Origin: Leptospira chreensis | GTDB lineage: Bacteria; Spirochaetota; Leptospiria; Leptospirales; Leptospiraceae | Assembly: GCF_016919165.1 (NCBI RefSeq) | Contig: NZ_JAFFPS010000059.1 | Span: forward strand, 1 to 32,800 | Length of the DNA stretch: 32,800 nucleotides | Reading direction: 5' to 3' | Position numbers and translations under genes: made by a program | In this document: positions 23,336 to 32,184 of the stretch, one piece after another | How the letters are laid out: the number at the start of each line of letters is the position of its first letter | Position numbering within the stretch: position 1 is the first letter of the stretch | The notes under the pieces: generated by a model | Seen by the model: only the letters and a program-made list of their open reading frames with translations | Databases searched by the model: none | What the model was told of the DNA's origin: nothing

Positions 23336-24063
23336 AACTGATCCCAAACAGGAAAAGAATGTGATTTTTGTGGAATGTTTCCGGGGCGATTGAGGATGAC
23401 GACATCCATCCCGATCGCATTCGCAGCCTCTGCTTCTTCCACTATATCTGTAAAAAAACGAATTTGGTTCGGCGGAGATTCTAATTGTTTTGCGATGTTC
23501 TCATAACTTACCTTATCTCTTTTGCCACCAACAGCAGTATCAAAATAAGAAGTAAAATATTTCCTAAGATCACCTAACTCCGAATACTGATAGATTAAAA
23601 TTTGTGCTTCTACAGAACCAGAAGAATACACATGGTTCTGAATCCCCTCTTCCTCTGCTTTTTTCAAAAATTCAGGAACATCTGGGTAAACAATACTTTT
23701 GATTTCTCCTGATTCATAACCTTGTTTCCAAATCTTCCCTTGGATTTCCTTTAAGGGGCCAAATTTACGATCCTTCTCAATCAAATATTCAAAATAAGAG
23801 GGAATGATCTCAGAGGAAAAAGGTAAAAGTTCAGATTTCGTTTTGGTTTCAAGTTTTGTAAATCGAGATAGAAAAATCTCTTCCCGTAAAGAAGAATCCT
23901 TCTCATACTCTGATTGGATTTCATTCAAACGAATTTCTGAAAAACGATATTCCCTTAAGAAAGGAACAATATGTTTTTTTGCATAAGGGAAAAGTATCTG
24001 ATGGACAAAGGCAATTGGTGCCGTTGTCCCTTCAATATCGAGTAAATAATGTTTAATGCCCAT
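23332..24063 (-). CDS. mtnC: Enolase-phosphatase E1 (methionine salvage)
   Basis: A 243-residue HAD-family phosphatase. The nucleophile motif is DIEGTTAPIAFVHQILFPYA (Asp9, Glu11), a signature of MtnC, in which Glu replaces the second Asp of most HAD phosphatases. VYSSGSVEAQ (motif II), GGKRDKVSYENIA (motif III Lys) and FFTDIVEEAEAAN (motif IV) follow. It converts 2,3-diketo-5-methylthiopentyl-1-phosphate to acireductone by enolisation and dephosphorylation. No other salvage gene is in view. It lies 22 bp downstream of the MFS gene on the same strand, so it is probably the last gene of that operon. Confidence 0.95.
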   Translation of the reverse strand: MGIKHYLLDIEGTTAPIAFVHQILFPYAKKHIVPFLREYRFSEIRLNEIQSEYEKDSSLREEIFLSRFTKLETKTKSELLPFSSEIIPSYFEYLIEKDRKFGPLKEIQGKIWKQGYESGEIKSIVYPDVPEFLKKAEEEGIQNHVYSSGSVEAQILIYQYSELGDLRKYFTSYFDTAVGGKRDKVSYENIAKQLESPPNQIRFFTDIVEEAEAANAIGMDVVILNRPGNIPQKSHSFPVWDQF

Positions 24064-24085
24064 TGTATCTCAAATCAAAGAAAAG

Positions 24086-25450
24086 TTATGCTTTCGAAAC
24101 ACTTTGTTTCATCAACGTATGCATTTTTTCCTCGTCTTTTTCATAGTTAAACAAAATGAGTAACCAAGACAAAGCACAGGGAATCCAGAAAAGAATGGAG
24201 ATAGACAGTGCAAGCCCACGATCAGGGGTCAAACCTAAAATCACCGCAGACATTACCGGCCCAAGTCCTTTTCCTAAATCATCTGTTAAGTTATAGATAG
24301 AAAAAATCGCACTTCTTGATTTCGGTTCGTTGACATTGAGCAACACAGCACGGACGTTAGGCCCCGTGACAGAAATCATAATTCCTGTAAAAATATTCAA
24401 CGCAATGAATAAACCCATATAAGGAACAATATCAAAGGCATATAATAACATCAAAGCAGGGAACACACCAAAGAATGTGGTTCCAATGCACAATAGAGGT
24501 TGGTAAGCTTTTTTAATGTTATAAAGAATTTGACCAAGTACTCCACCAAAAAATGTTCCAATGAAAATCCCAACCGCAGCAAAAGTAATCATACCGGCAG
24601 AGACTTCTTTGGAAAGATGATAAGTGTGTTCGTAATAGTCAGCCAAATAAACAAAAAATACACCCCAAGGAATACAACCAGGTAGGCCTTGTAAAAAGGC
24701 GCCTAAGTTTGTTTTACTTTCAAAGAGTAATTTAAAATCTTTCAAACTGATTTTATGTGATAACTCATCGCTTGTAACACCTTCGGCACCACCACGTTTG
24801 GGTTCCTTACAAAAAAACAAATATACAGCGGCAAATAAAAAGGAAGGAGCAGACATGTAGATAAAGGATGCTCGCCATCCATTGATGGGATCGGCTCCAC
24901 CCAAAATACCACCAAGAAGTTGTCCAACTCCCACACCAAGTCCCATTGCCAAGGATACATATCCGGTAGCGATGGCTCTGGATTGGCTGGAAAAATAATC
25001 ACCAATCAAACTAAAGAGTAATGGAAAAATCCCACCAAGGCCAAATCCACAAAGTGTTCGTAAAATTAAAAACTGATCATAGGTCTCTACATAAGCCGTT
25101 AAAAAACAAGGAATTTCACCGAGTAACACAGTTGCGAGAAGTAAGTTTTTTCGCGAGAATGTTTGCGATAGGTAACCCATCGACAAAGATACCACTCCAC
25201 CCAAAATAAAAAACAATACAGGAATGATTCCACCTAACTTCCAATCAACGTCGTTTGGATCTGTGATTCCAAGGGAAGCTCCAATGTTCTTCATATTCGG
25301 TGCAATTAAGTTTTGATCACCGAACAAAAAGAAGGCCATACCTAAAATAACCCAAAATGCCAAAATTCCCCTGGCACCATGATCTGCGAGTTCGGCGAGA
25401 CCAAAGAATCGCAAATAGGATTTATCTCTTACTGTTTGTTTTGGGTTCAT
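24086..25450 (-). CDS. Major facilitator superfamily transporter
   Basis: A 454-residue inner-membrane transporter with about 12 membrane segments in two six-helix halves. The cytoplasmic loop after helix 2 reads GYLSQTFSRKN (the G-x-x-x-D/Q-R-x-x-R/K position), and LRTLCGFGLGGIFPLLFSLIGDYF is a typical helix 4-5 segment. The substrate cannot be told from sequence; the long acidic/polar loop after helix 1 and the sequence type resemble spirochaetal sugar-phosphate/aromatic-acid-like carriers only loosely. The start is the ATG at 25450, which overlaps the upstream stop as ATGA with AAAGGA nearby; a longer frame to 25576 would run inside the neighbour. Confidence 0.85.
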   Translation of the reverse strand: MNPKQTVRDKSYLRFFGLAELADHGARGILAFWVILGMAFFLFGDQNLIAPNMKNIGASLGITDPNDVDWKLGGIIPVLFFILGGVVSLSMGYLSQTFSRKNLLLATVLLGEIPCFLTAYVETYDQFLILRTLCGFGLGGIFPLLFSLIGDYFSSQSRAIATGYVSLAMGLGVGVGQLLGGILGGADPINGWRASFIYMSAPSFLFAAVYLFFCKEPKRGGAEGVTSDELSHKISLKDFKLLFESKTNLGAFLQGLPGCIPWGVFFVYLADYYEHTYHLSKEVSAGMITFAAVGIFIGTFFGGVLGQILYNIKKAYQPLLCIGTTFFGVFPALMLLYAFDIVPYMGLFIALNIFTGIMISVTGPNVRAVLLNVNEPKSRSAIFSIYNLTDDLGKGLGPVMSAVILGLTPDRGLALSISILFWIPCALSWLLILFNYEKDEEKMHTLMKQSVSKA

Positions 25451-26472
25451 GGATTGTTTTTCCTTTCTATTTGTTTTCGATAGACAAAAATAAATGAGAG
25501 CGTAAATAGAAGTCCAAGAAATCCAACAACCGCAAAAAGAGAAAGATCCCAACTGGTGAGTATGGAGCCGTTCCAAATTTCTGGATTTGCATTATTGGAA
25601 ATCGTCGGAAGTGGTTTTCCCCCTGAGAAGGTAAACTCCACAGTGGTACCAAAATCTAAAGAACTAAGAATATAAGCACTAAGGCCCGGTGGAACATCTT
25701 TATCCAGTTTAGTGACAGGTGTTTTTTCACCGGTATTAATTTCCATATCTTGTGGTTTAACAAAGATAGGAAATTTTCCATTCTCCGATTCAATTAACAT
25801 TCGTTCGCTGAATGTTTCATGATCATTGGGAATGAAATAGGAAATTTGCATCTCTGAAACACCAGGAAGGATAGCACGATCCAAAATCCTACCTCCATTT
25901 TTACCTTCTGGAATTCCGAGTGGAATTGCCATCTTACTTCCTGGCTGTTGAATTTGTGCTAAAATCTCTGTCGCTTCTTTTGCAACAGAATATTCTAAAG
26001 GAGAAAGTTTAGAATCATAGGATTTGGGAGGTTTACTGGAGTTATCAATCAGAAACAGTTTAAAGACACGAAGGCCTTTTTTTTCTCGCATAACTTGCAT
26101 TAAGCTTTTTACCGCGACTTGTTTGCGATCAGCACCCGTATCATACACAGTCACCTCTTGCGGAGATGTACGAAATTTGGTGGTTGGCGGAATCATTTTA
26201 TTATAATTTACACCTTGGTATTGGATTTGTAAGAGGATAGGTGCTCCTTCCGGCAATTCCGTTTCTGGAAAACGAAACTTACCCGTCTGTGGACCAATGT
26301 CTGCTAACGGAACCATCGCTCCTTGTAAAGCCAACATACGAATGGAATCAGCCTTACCAAGACCACCCGTGGTACCATTTTGAATCGTTCCATAAATGGA
26401 AAGTTTTTCCGCATAACTTGCGCTTGAGAGAAGAATGAGAGTCAATATTGAAAAAAGATGGCTTCGAAACAT
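25447..26472 (-). CDS. Signal-peptide protein with a single C-terminal membrane anchor, function unknown
   Basis: A 341-residue protein not recognised as a known enzyme. It starts with a clear signal peptide (about 1-21, cleavage near SYA-EK), has a beta-rich extracytoplasmic region (about 22-300) whose first part (LSIYGTIQNGTTGGLGKADSIRMLALQGAM) looks like a carboxypeptidase-regulatory/transthyretin-like fold, and ends with one membrane helix (about 310-330) followed by a basic tail (YRKQIERKNN). This gives a periplasmic body anchored at its C-terminus. It is translationally coupled to the MFS gene (ATGA), so a role in the same transport process is possible. Its start overlaps the annotated start of the divergent glycosyltransferase gene by 15 bp; the signal peptide makes this start secure. 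Confidence 0.75.
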   Translation of the reverse strand: MFRSHLFSILTLILLSSASYAEKLSIYGTIQNGTTGGLGKADSIRMLALQGAMVPLADIGPQTGKFRFPETELPEGAPILLQIQYQGVNYNKMIPPTTKFRTSPQEVTVYDTGADRKQVAVKSLMQVMREKKGLRVFKLFLIDNSSKPPKSYDSKLSPLEYSVAKEATEILAQIQQPGSKMAIPLGIPEGKNGGRILDRAILPGVSEMQISYFIPNDHETFSERMLIESENGKFPIFVKPQDMEINTGEKTPVTKLDKDVPPGLSAYILSSLDFGTTVEFTFSGGKPLPTISNNANPEIWNGSILTSWDLSLFAVVGFLGLLFTLSFIFVYRKQIERKNNP

Positions 26473-27411
26473 TTTGATACTTTTTCTCGTTCTTTCGATT
26501 CCAATCCAAGTGAAAAAACGGTAGTTTTTAAAAATTTAGAGGCGACAATAGAGGGAACTGGACATAATGTTTTAGATAGGAAAGGAAAGCCCGGCTACAT
26601 GAAGCAACTGAGCGAAATCGTTCACAATTCCTCAAAAGATGAGAGGGATATTCTACTAGAATACCAAAATATCGATGTTTCCAAGCTGGAAACTCTGAAA
26701 GTTTTGGGAATTCCCATCGACAACGTCACCACTGACGAAGCCATCGCTAAACTCTTTCGCGTGCTTGAGAAAAAAGAAGGCATGCACCATGTTTTATTTT
26801 TAGATCCCATCAAACTCATGCGGATGCGTCCGAAAAAGTCGCTCCACCGGATTGCAGAAAAAGCCGGAACCATTCTCGTGGAAGGTGCCGGTATTGGTTG
26901 GATGACCTCCGGTAGACTCAAAGAACGAGTCACCCCCATTGCTGTGATGATGGACCTCATTCGTCTAGCTGAACTCAAAGAATTCACTGCCTTTATCTTT
27001 GGTGCCAAAGACGAAATTGTAGAACGAATTTATTTTAACCTAACAAGACATTTTCCTAAGGTGCGAATCGTGGGAAGGCATGCTGGTCATTTGGATCGTC
27101 AACGCGAGATGCGAGTGAAAGAAGCCATTCGAAAGACTGGTCCCGACATTATCTTTCTTGCCATGGACTTTCCAAACCAAGAAATCTGGATCGAAAACAA
27201 TACTGGATATTTTGGCAAAGCCGTGGTGATCGGTGTGGGTGGCGCCTTGGATATGTTATCTGGTGCTGACAAAAAAGCCCCTGAATGGTTCAAAGAAAGA
27301 GGACTAATTTGGTTTTGGAGAATTCTCGCAAGACCTTACCGAATCCAAAGGATGTGGGAAACTTTCTATTTCTTTCTATTGGGAATTCGCGAACGGTTTC
27401 GCAAACATTAA
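26458..27411 (+). CDS. WecG/TagA/CpsF-family glycosyltransferase
   Basis: A protein of up to 317 residues. From about residue 80 it follows the family closely: LGIPIDNVTTDEAI, FLDPIKLMRMRP, LVEGAGIGWM, FIFGAKDEIVERI, IVGRHAGHLD, PDIIFLAMDFPNQEIWIENN, VVIGVGGALDMLSGADKKAPEWFKERGLIW and PYRIQRMW. Members transfer N-acetylmannosamine-type sugars to lipid-linked or other acceptors in surface polysaccharide synthesis, as peripheral membrane enzymes. The first ~75 residues are not part of the family core. The ATG at 26458 lies inside the divergent gene and has no good ribosome site. The ATG at 26599 (KPGYMKQ) has AAAGGAAAG some 10 nt upstream and is a serious alternative, giving 270 residues. Confidence 0.87.
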   Translation: MASKHFDTFSRSFDSNPSEKTVVFKNLEATIEGTGHNVLDRKGKPGYMKQLSEIVHNSSKDERDILLEYQNIDVSKLETLKVLGIPIDNVTTDEAIAKLFRVLEKKEGMHHVLFLDPIKLMRMRPKKSLHRIAEKAGTILVEGAGIGWMTSGRLKERVTPIAVMMDLIRLAELKEFTAFIFGAKDEIVERIYFNLTRHFPKVRIVGRHAGHLDRQREMRVKEAIRKTGPDIIFLAMDFPNQEIWIENNTGYFGKAVVIGVGGALDMLSGADKKAPEWFKERGLIWFWRILARPYRIQRMWETFYFFLLGIRERFRKH

Positions 27412-27441
27412 TTCAAAACACGACCTGAAATCAGACAAATT

Positions 27442-27468
27442 CGGAGGATAGAAATGATCTGTCCTCCG
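27442..27468. terminator. Bidirectional hairpin terminator between the glycosyltransferase and TPR genes
   Basis: CGGAGGA (27442-27448) pairs with TCCTCCG (27462-27468), and four further inner pairs including one G-U extend the stem to 11 bp around a 5-nt loop. It sits alone in the 96-bp gap between two convergent genes. The plus-strand 3' side (CTTCCGCTCTTCTT) is pyrimidine-rich rather than a pure T-run. Confidence 0.6.
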
Positions 27469-27507
27469 CTTCCGCTCTTCTTACCTAAAAGTCTACTTTA
27501 CAAAAAT

Positions 27508-30500
27508 CTACTTTTTAATTTGAGTCAACCGGTCAAGTGTCGGTGCGAGCCAATCTTCTAACAATGGTTCGCGGTCGAGTTTGGCTCGAGCAAATACCAA
27601 ATCTTTATTGGAATTGGCAATTTCACTCACAGAACCAATCTTTCTTGCAGTTTCCATTGCCTTCCAATAGTATTTGAGAGCATTGATGGTATCTTGTTTT
27701 TTCTCATACACTGCCCCAATATTATTATAAAGAGCAGTGAGAGTTTCATACACTTCTCTATGATCAGAGTTTTCTGTATCGATCCTTCCCAAACTTTGTT
27801 CTTTCAGTTCAAAATCATCTTTTAACTTCAGATAGTTGCCAAGGGCCGCATTGTACTGTCTTGTATAATAGAAAGCATTCCCTTTTCCGAAAAGTAAGGT
27901 TGCGTTATTATAGATATCTTCTTCAGGAAGTTCTGCCCAAAAATCCAAACTTTGTGCAAAGTCTCCATGGTTGTAATCAATCCAACCTAAGTAATAATAA
28001 CATTCTCTGACAATCTTTGGATCTTTAGAGATGTCTCGATCAAGGGCTGCTAAGAAAGATTCACGAGCCATAAAAAGACCGTTTCGTCTTTCTTTCTCTT
28101 CATAAGAAAGAGTTCCAATACTGCGTTCTGGATAGATTTTTTTACCAGGGAATTCTCGTATATTGTCTGTTATGTTAATTCCAGCGGCTTCCAAAAATTG
28201 GATTTTGCCTAGGTTAAACGAAATCCTTCCTGGACTCCCTTCGAGTAAGGTTTCATCCTCATCTTTTTCCCCAAGCCTTTCTCTATAATTTTGATAACGA
28301 TCATCCGCTTCTCTGAGGAGTTTGACCGCTTCATCATAATTTTCTGTTTGGATATAATACTCAGCCATGAGTAAAACCGCTAAGTAGTGGCGGATATCGT
28401 AAGTTGATGCCAATTCCAATTGTTTAAGGGCACGTGCCGCTTCTTCTTTTTTGAAATAGAACCGAGCTCTTTGGTAGTATCCTTCCGCAAATTTAGAACC
28501 ACCTTCTTTTCCATAAGCAATGTTTAGAAGGTATTCCACATTATCATCAATTTCCATACCAGTGACTTGGTCTTCAGGGTTGATGTTGTATTTGATTCTG
28601 ACTTCTTCCGAATCCAAATCAATATAGAAAGATGCAAGTTTTGCTAAAACAAAAAGGGAGAGTTCATCTTCAATGTTTAATGCATTCCGAACCTGCCTAT
28701 GGTGGTTTAAAACATACTGCGGATTTTTATCCCGTTTCCACATTTCTATGTATGTAGATAAAATTCCACCATGGCCAATGGCATTTTTAGGATACTTTTC
28801 AATGATATCGTTATAGTATTTAACAGCCGTTCCAAACTCTTGTTTGTTGTAAAAAATCTTAGCAATGCCTGCGATCGCATCTACATTGTCTGGGTCACCA
28901 CCATCGGTAAACACTCGTTTGAAGTATTCAATGGCAAGGTGGTCATTTTTATATTTTTTGCGATTGCTGCCTGGTGGAACTTCAATGAAGTCCTTCCTGT
29001 GGAAGGAATGGAAAGTTCCAAGCGCAATGTAGGTATCAATATCATGGACATTGTATTTTAAACGGGATGCGATGTAAGCCCCCGCTTTTAAAACCCTTCT
29101 TGGAACTTTGTCTTGAGAGGTAAGATAAAATGCGAGTTCCGAAAGTGGTCTTCTACCTGCTGTTTCCACACCGGCATCATTCCATTCTGTTTTTTTCGCA
29201 AAACTAATGTTTGGAACTTCTTTTCTATTTTCCCATGCGCGTTTGTGTTCTTTGTCTTCTGGTTCATAACCAAAATCTGGTTCTACTTTTCCAAAACATT
29301 TTTCAAAGGCTCTCTCATAAAGCCCCACTTTAGTATAAGCAGTACAGTATTTGTTTAAAAACTCTAAGTTATGCGGGAAAATCTCTTCCCCTTTGATAAA
29401 ATAATTTTCTGCATCAGCGAGAAGTTTTTTCTTCTCCAAAGCATCTGTTTCATAACCGAATTCTTCAATTTTTTCAAGACCCAGTGCATATTGGGCTTTG
29501 GCACGATACGGAACAATGACGTATTTCCAAAGAGTTACAATTCCAAATACAAGGAATACCGCTGCTGCTGAAGATAATATTGTCCGACGAACTAACTCTC
29601 GTTTGCGGGCAGCCCCTTCTTTGGTATACGAATCTCGGCTGGCAATGATCGGCACACCATCGGCCGCAAATTTACCAGTGGAGTCACTGAGTTCGACTCG
29701 TTCTCCCAGAAGTCCACTTAAGTAACTAGCAATGTCTTCTGGTTTTTGTTGTGCCTTAATGAGTTCAATGATTTCTTTCTGATTGCGAACCGGAATCCTT
29801 TGGTTCACAATCGTATCAATGATTGTACGACGAAGTTTTGGTGGGTAACGGAGTAGTTCGGACTGAATAACCGCCAACTCTTCATCGGTTAGGTTGGCCT
29901 CAAGTGACTCTTCCGGCTCGTCTTCTTTGCCAAGAGACATGAGGTCTTCCTCAAATCCCCCTGGTCCATCAGAACCAAAGTCATCCATTGTGGAGACAGG
30001 CATATCATCAATCGATGGTGCTAAATCATCAAAAGAGGGAGCTCCGAGATCATCATCCAGACTCGGAGGTTCCATTCCCACACCCAAGTCTCCAAACGGA
30101 TCATCAAACCCACCACCTAGATCAGCCGGTTCGTTGTCACGAGAAGGAGCGGACGGACTGTCCATATTTCCGAACGGATCGTCATCAAAACTTTCTGTCT
30201 GCGTTGGAGTCGATCCCATATCAGCAAAAGGATCATCGCCAAAAGAACTATCTCCACCTGCTGCCGGTGCAGAAAGATCACCAAACGGATCATCGCCGCC
30301 ACCAGTATCAGAGGTTGGAGTATCGAGTCCGCCGAAGGGGTCATCACCGAAACTTTCTGACTGTGTCGGGGTGGAACCCATATCAGCAAAAGGATCATCG
30401 CCACCAGAGGAAGGTGTGTCGGCCCCGGCTCCAAAATCAAAATCATCACCACCAGAAGGAGTGGTCTCTTCCGATCCAGAATCAAAGCCAGCAAACAGGT

Positions 30501-31149
30501 CTTCGTCGGTCGTAGGAGGGATATCATCCCCGCCTAAATTAGCAAAAGGATCGTCACCAATGACAGGGGCTGGTTTATCTTCTAGGGGAGCTTCATCAAT
30601 CGCATCTAAATTAATAAAAGGATCATCACCAAAACTTTCGGTAGCGGCGGGTGTGGAACCCATATCAGCAAAAGGATCTGCCTCTTCTGCTGTTCCCGAA
30701 TCGGAAGCAAATGGATCCGTATCGTCTGCAGCAGCTGGGGTATCAAAGTCAAAATCGTCAGTGGCTTCTGGTGTGGGAGTGGGTTTCGGTGAGTCTTCAC
30801 CGAGGAGTTCATCTAAATCAATTCCATCGTCTTCTTCCGCTTCCCGGTTCGGAAGTTTGGGAGGACCAAAATCATCGTCCTCATCTTCTAGGGGTGCAAA
30901 TGGATCTCCCGCTTCTGCGTCATCTGCCCCTTCGTTATCAAAATCATCAAAGGCAGAGCCGGAATTTTCTTCTGAATCGGCTTCCGGATCGGACGGAGCC
31001 ATAGGACTGGTATATCCCAGTTTCTCACGTAAAGCCTTAGCCATCGGATTCAGTTCTTCCGAAGACTGCGGATTTTTATTGAGAGCCGAAAACATCGTCT
31101 CGATTTGTGTAATTTCTTCCGGACTCAATTTGTCTATCGGCTCAGCCAT
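27508..31149 (-). CDS. Large TPR protein with DPF-repeat cytoplasmic arm, possible flagellar collar protein (FlcA-like)
   Basis: A 1213-residue protein. Residues 1-60 are a helical Glu-rich start. Residues about 60-390 are acidic, low-complexity and carry eleven DPF motifs. Residues about 410-480 (LTDEELAVIQSELLRYPPKL, PVRNQKEIIELIKAQQKPED) form a compact helical domain. A single membrane helix lies at about 523-545, preceded by KRELVRR, so the N-terminus should be cytoplasmic. From about 570 to the end are many TPR-type helical pairs, predicted periplasmic. A cytoplasmic arm, one membrane span and a long periplasmic TPR body match the spirochaetal flagellar collar protein FlcA, which surrounds the periplasmic motor. 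This is recalled architecture, not a database match; a general TPR scaffold remains possible. No strong ribosome site precedes ATG 31149. Confidence 0.6.
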   Translation of the reverse strand: MAEPIDKLSPEEITQIETMFSALNKNPQSSEELNPMAKALREKLGYTSPMAPSDPEADSEENSGSAFDDFDNEGADDAEAGDPFAPLEDEDDDFGPPKLPNREAEEDDGIDLDELLGEDSPKPTPTPEATDDFDFDTPAAADDTDPFASDSGTAEEADPFADMGSTPAATESFGDDPFINLDAIDEAPLEDKPAPVIGDDPFANLGGDDIPPTTDEDLFAGFDSGSEETTPSGGDDFDFGAGADTPSSGGDDPFADMGSTPTQSESFGDDPFGGLDTPTSDTGGGDDPFGDLSAPAAGGDSSFGDDPFADMGSTPTQTESFDDDPFGNMDSPSAPSRDNEPADLGGGFDDPFGDLGVGMEPPSLDDDLGAPSFDDLAPSIDDMPVSTMDDFGSDGPGGFEEDLMSLGKEDEPEESLEANLTDEELAVIQSELLRYPPKLRRTIIDTIVNQRIPVRNQKEIIELIKAQQKPEDIASYLSGLLGERVELSDSTGKFAADGVPIIASRDSYTKEGAARKRELVRRTILSSAAAVFLVFGIVTLWKYVIVPYRAKAQYALGLEKIEEFGYETDALEKKKLLADAENYFIKGEEIFPHNLEFLNKYCTAYTKVGLYERAFEKCFGKVEPDFGYEPEDKEHKRAWENRKEVPNISFAKKTEWNDAGVETAGRRPLSELAFYLTSQDKVPRRVLKAGAYIASRLKYNVHDIDTYIALGTFHSFHRKDFIEVPPGSNRKKYKNDHLAIEYFKRVFTDGGDPDNVDAIAGIAKIFYNKQEFGTAVKYYNDIIEKYPKNAIGHGGILSTYIEMWKRDKNPQYVLNHHRQVRNALNIEDELSLFVLAKLASFYIDLDSEEVRIKYNINPEDQVTGMEIDDNVEYLLNIAYGKEGGSKFAEGYYQRARFYFKKEEAARALKQLELASTYDIRHYLAVLLMAEYYIQTENYDEAVKLLREADDRYQNYRERLGEKDEDETLLEGSPGRISFNLGKIQFLEAAGINITDNIREFPGKKIYPERSIGTLSYEEKERRNGLFMARESFLAALDRDISKDPKIVRECYYYLGWIDYNHGDFAQSLDFWAELPEEDIYNNATLLFGKGNAFYYTRQYNAALGNYLKLKDDFELKEQSLGRIDTENSDHREVYETLTALYNNIGAVYEKKQDTINALKYYWKAMETARKIGSVSEIANSNKDLVFARAKLDREPLLEDWLAPTLDRLTQIKK
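30094..30906 (-). repeat. DPF repeat array within the TPR protein (eleven DPF motifs)
   Basis: DPF occurs eleven times between residues 82 and 352, usually as D-D-P-F-x-x-[LM]-x. Three longer copies share DPFADMGSTP followed by a short variable stretch, SF, and another DDPF (DNA near 30614-30690, 30336-30408 and 30168-30240). The copies are close at DNA level, so this block may vary in length by recombination. It also produces a long but false open frame on the opposite strand. Confidence 0.9.
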
Positions 31150-31303
31150 TTAAGGGTCTATTCCTAATGAATTATCGGCCCCTTCTCAAAATGACAGAAT
31201 ATTTTTTTTATTATGTCAGATGGTTCCTTCGGAAAAAAACCTTTCACTCTCTTTTTTCATTTCTGCCGAAAATTATCTAGAAGGACTCTGTACGACCACG
31301 ACT

Positions 31304-32182
31304 ATGATGAAATCGAAATCCATCCGTATCGCCCTATTTTTACTCTTTTTCACAGGAATCGGAATCTTTGCCGACGAGGGAATGGATTGGATTGGAAGTT
31401 TTTCCTCAAAAGAACTAGAGATGTCGGATGAAACCGAAGACCAGGATACGGTCTATTACCTCTGGCAACTGGAAAGTCTCAAAAAAAATATCGCTCCACG
31501 TTACATTCGTTATCTCGATGTGGAATCTTACGTATCTTCCGGCAAACTCATCCACAGAGGGATTCTATTTACTTACAATGGACTTAGGGACGAAGCCGTA
31601 GAAATCTGTGGTAGTTTTAATAATTGGGAATGTTCCGATATGAAACGAAACCAATACGGGATCTATTATACCGTAGTCGAACCCACACAAATTACAGACA
31701 CCTACGAAGAAGATCCGGTGTATGAATACAAGTTCCGAGTGAACGGCCTTCTTACCTATGATCCAGAAAACTTTGATAAATTGGAAGATGGATCCGGGTC
31801 TTACTATTCGCGTTATATTTTAGAAGGAAAAGATACAGACCGTCAAACAAGAACCATGGTACTCGAAGATTCAGCAAACGAAGAACGAGACTTACGAACG
31901 GTTAAATTTCAAATTTATTTACCAAATGCGGAAGTGGTTCGCGTGGTGGGAAGTTTCAATGACTGGAACCCAGAACATGACTTCCTAAAAAAAGACAGAA
32001 AGGGAGTTTTTACTCTCGAAAAGAAATTACTTCCGGGGGAATACCATTACCAATTCATTGTAGATGGGGATTATATGTTGGATACTTACAATCCACAAAC
32101 CAATATCAAAGTGGATACCAATGAATCTGTTTCATCACTGCTTGTTCCAGAAAGGAATTACGCTTTAGAACGTAAGATGTAA
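31304..32182 (+). CDS. Secreted protein with two glycogen-binding-like (CBM48/E-set) domains
   Basis: A protein of about 292 residues. A signal peptide (MMKSKSIRIALFLLFFTGIG, cleavage near IFA-DEG) precedes two early-set domains of the AMPK-beta/isoamylase-N type. The first centres on CGSFNNW (103-108), the second on VGSFNDW (216-221) followed by GEYHYQFIVDG and DTYNP, the classical end of the fold. CBM48 domains bind alpha-glucans, but in secreted proteins they may be structural. No catalytic domain is present. The start at 31304 is chosen from the signal peptide; an in-frame ATG at 31220 would add 28 residues. Neither has a good ribosome site (AAGGA at 31281 is 18 nt from 31304). It is divergent from the TPR gene and its stop is 2 bp from the clpS stop. 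Confidence 0.78.
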   Translation: MMKSKSIRIALFLLFFTGIGIFADEGMDWIGSFSSKELEMSDETEDQDTVYYLWQLESLKKNIAPRYIRYLDVESYVSSGKLIHRGILFTYNGLRDEAVEICGSFNNWECSDMKRNQYGIYYTVVEPTQITDTYEEDPVYEYKFRVNGLLTYDPENFDKLEDGSGSYYSRYILEGKDTDRQTRTMVLEDSANEERDLRTVKFQIYLPNAEVVRVVGSFNDWNPEHDFLKKDRKGVFTLEKKLLPGEYHYQFIVDGDYMLDTYNPQTNIKVDTNESVSSLLVPERNYALERKM

Positions 32183-32184
32183 AC

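Noticed and set aside
25450..25576. Longer start for the MFS transporter at 25576
   Set aside because: The extension runs 42 codons into the upstream gene, has no transporter features, and a coupled ATGA start with a ribosome site exists at 25450.
29894..31153. A 419-codon open frame on the plus strand, rich in Ser, Pro and Gly
   Set aside because: It is exactly antisense to the DPF-repeat arm of the TPR protein, and its composition is the mirror of that repeat. It has no domain, no ribosome site and no signal.
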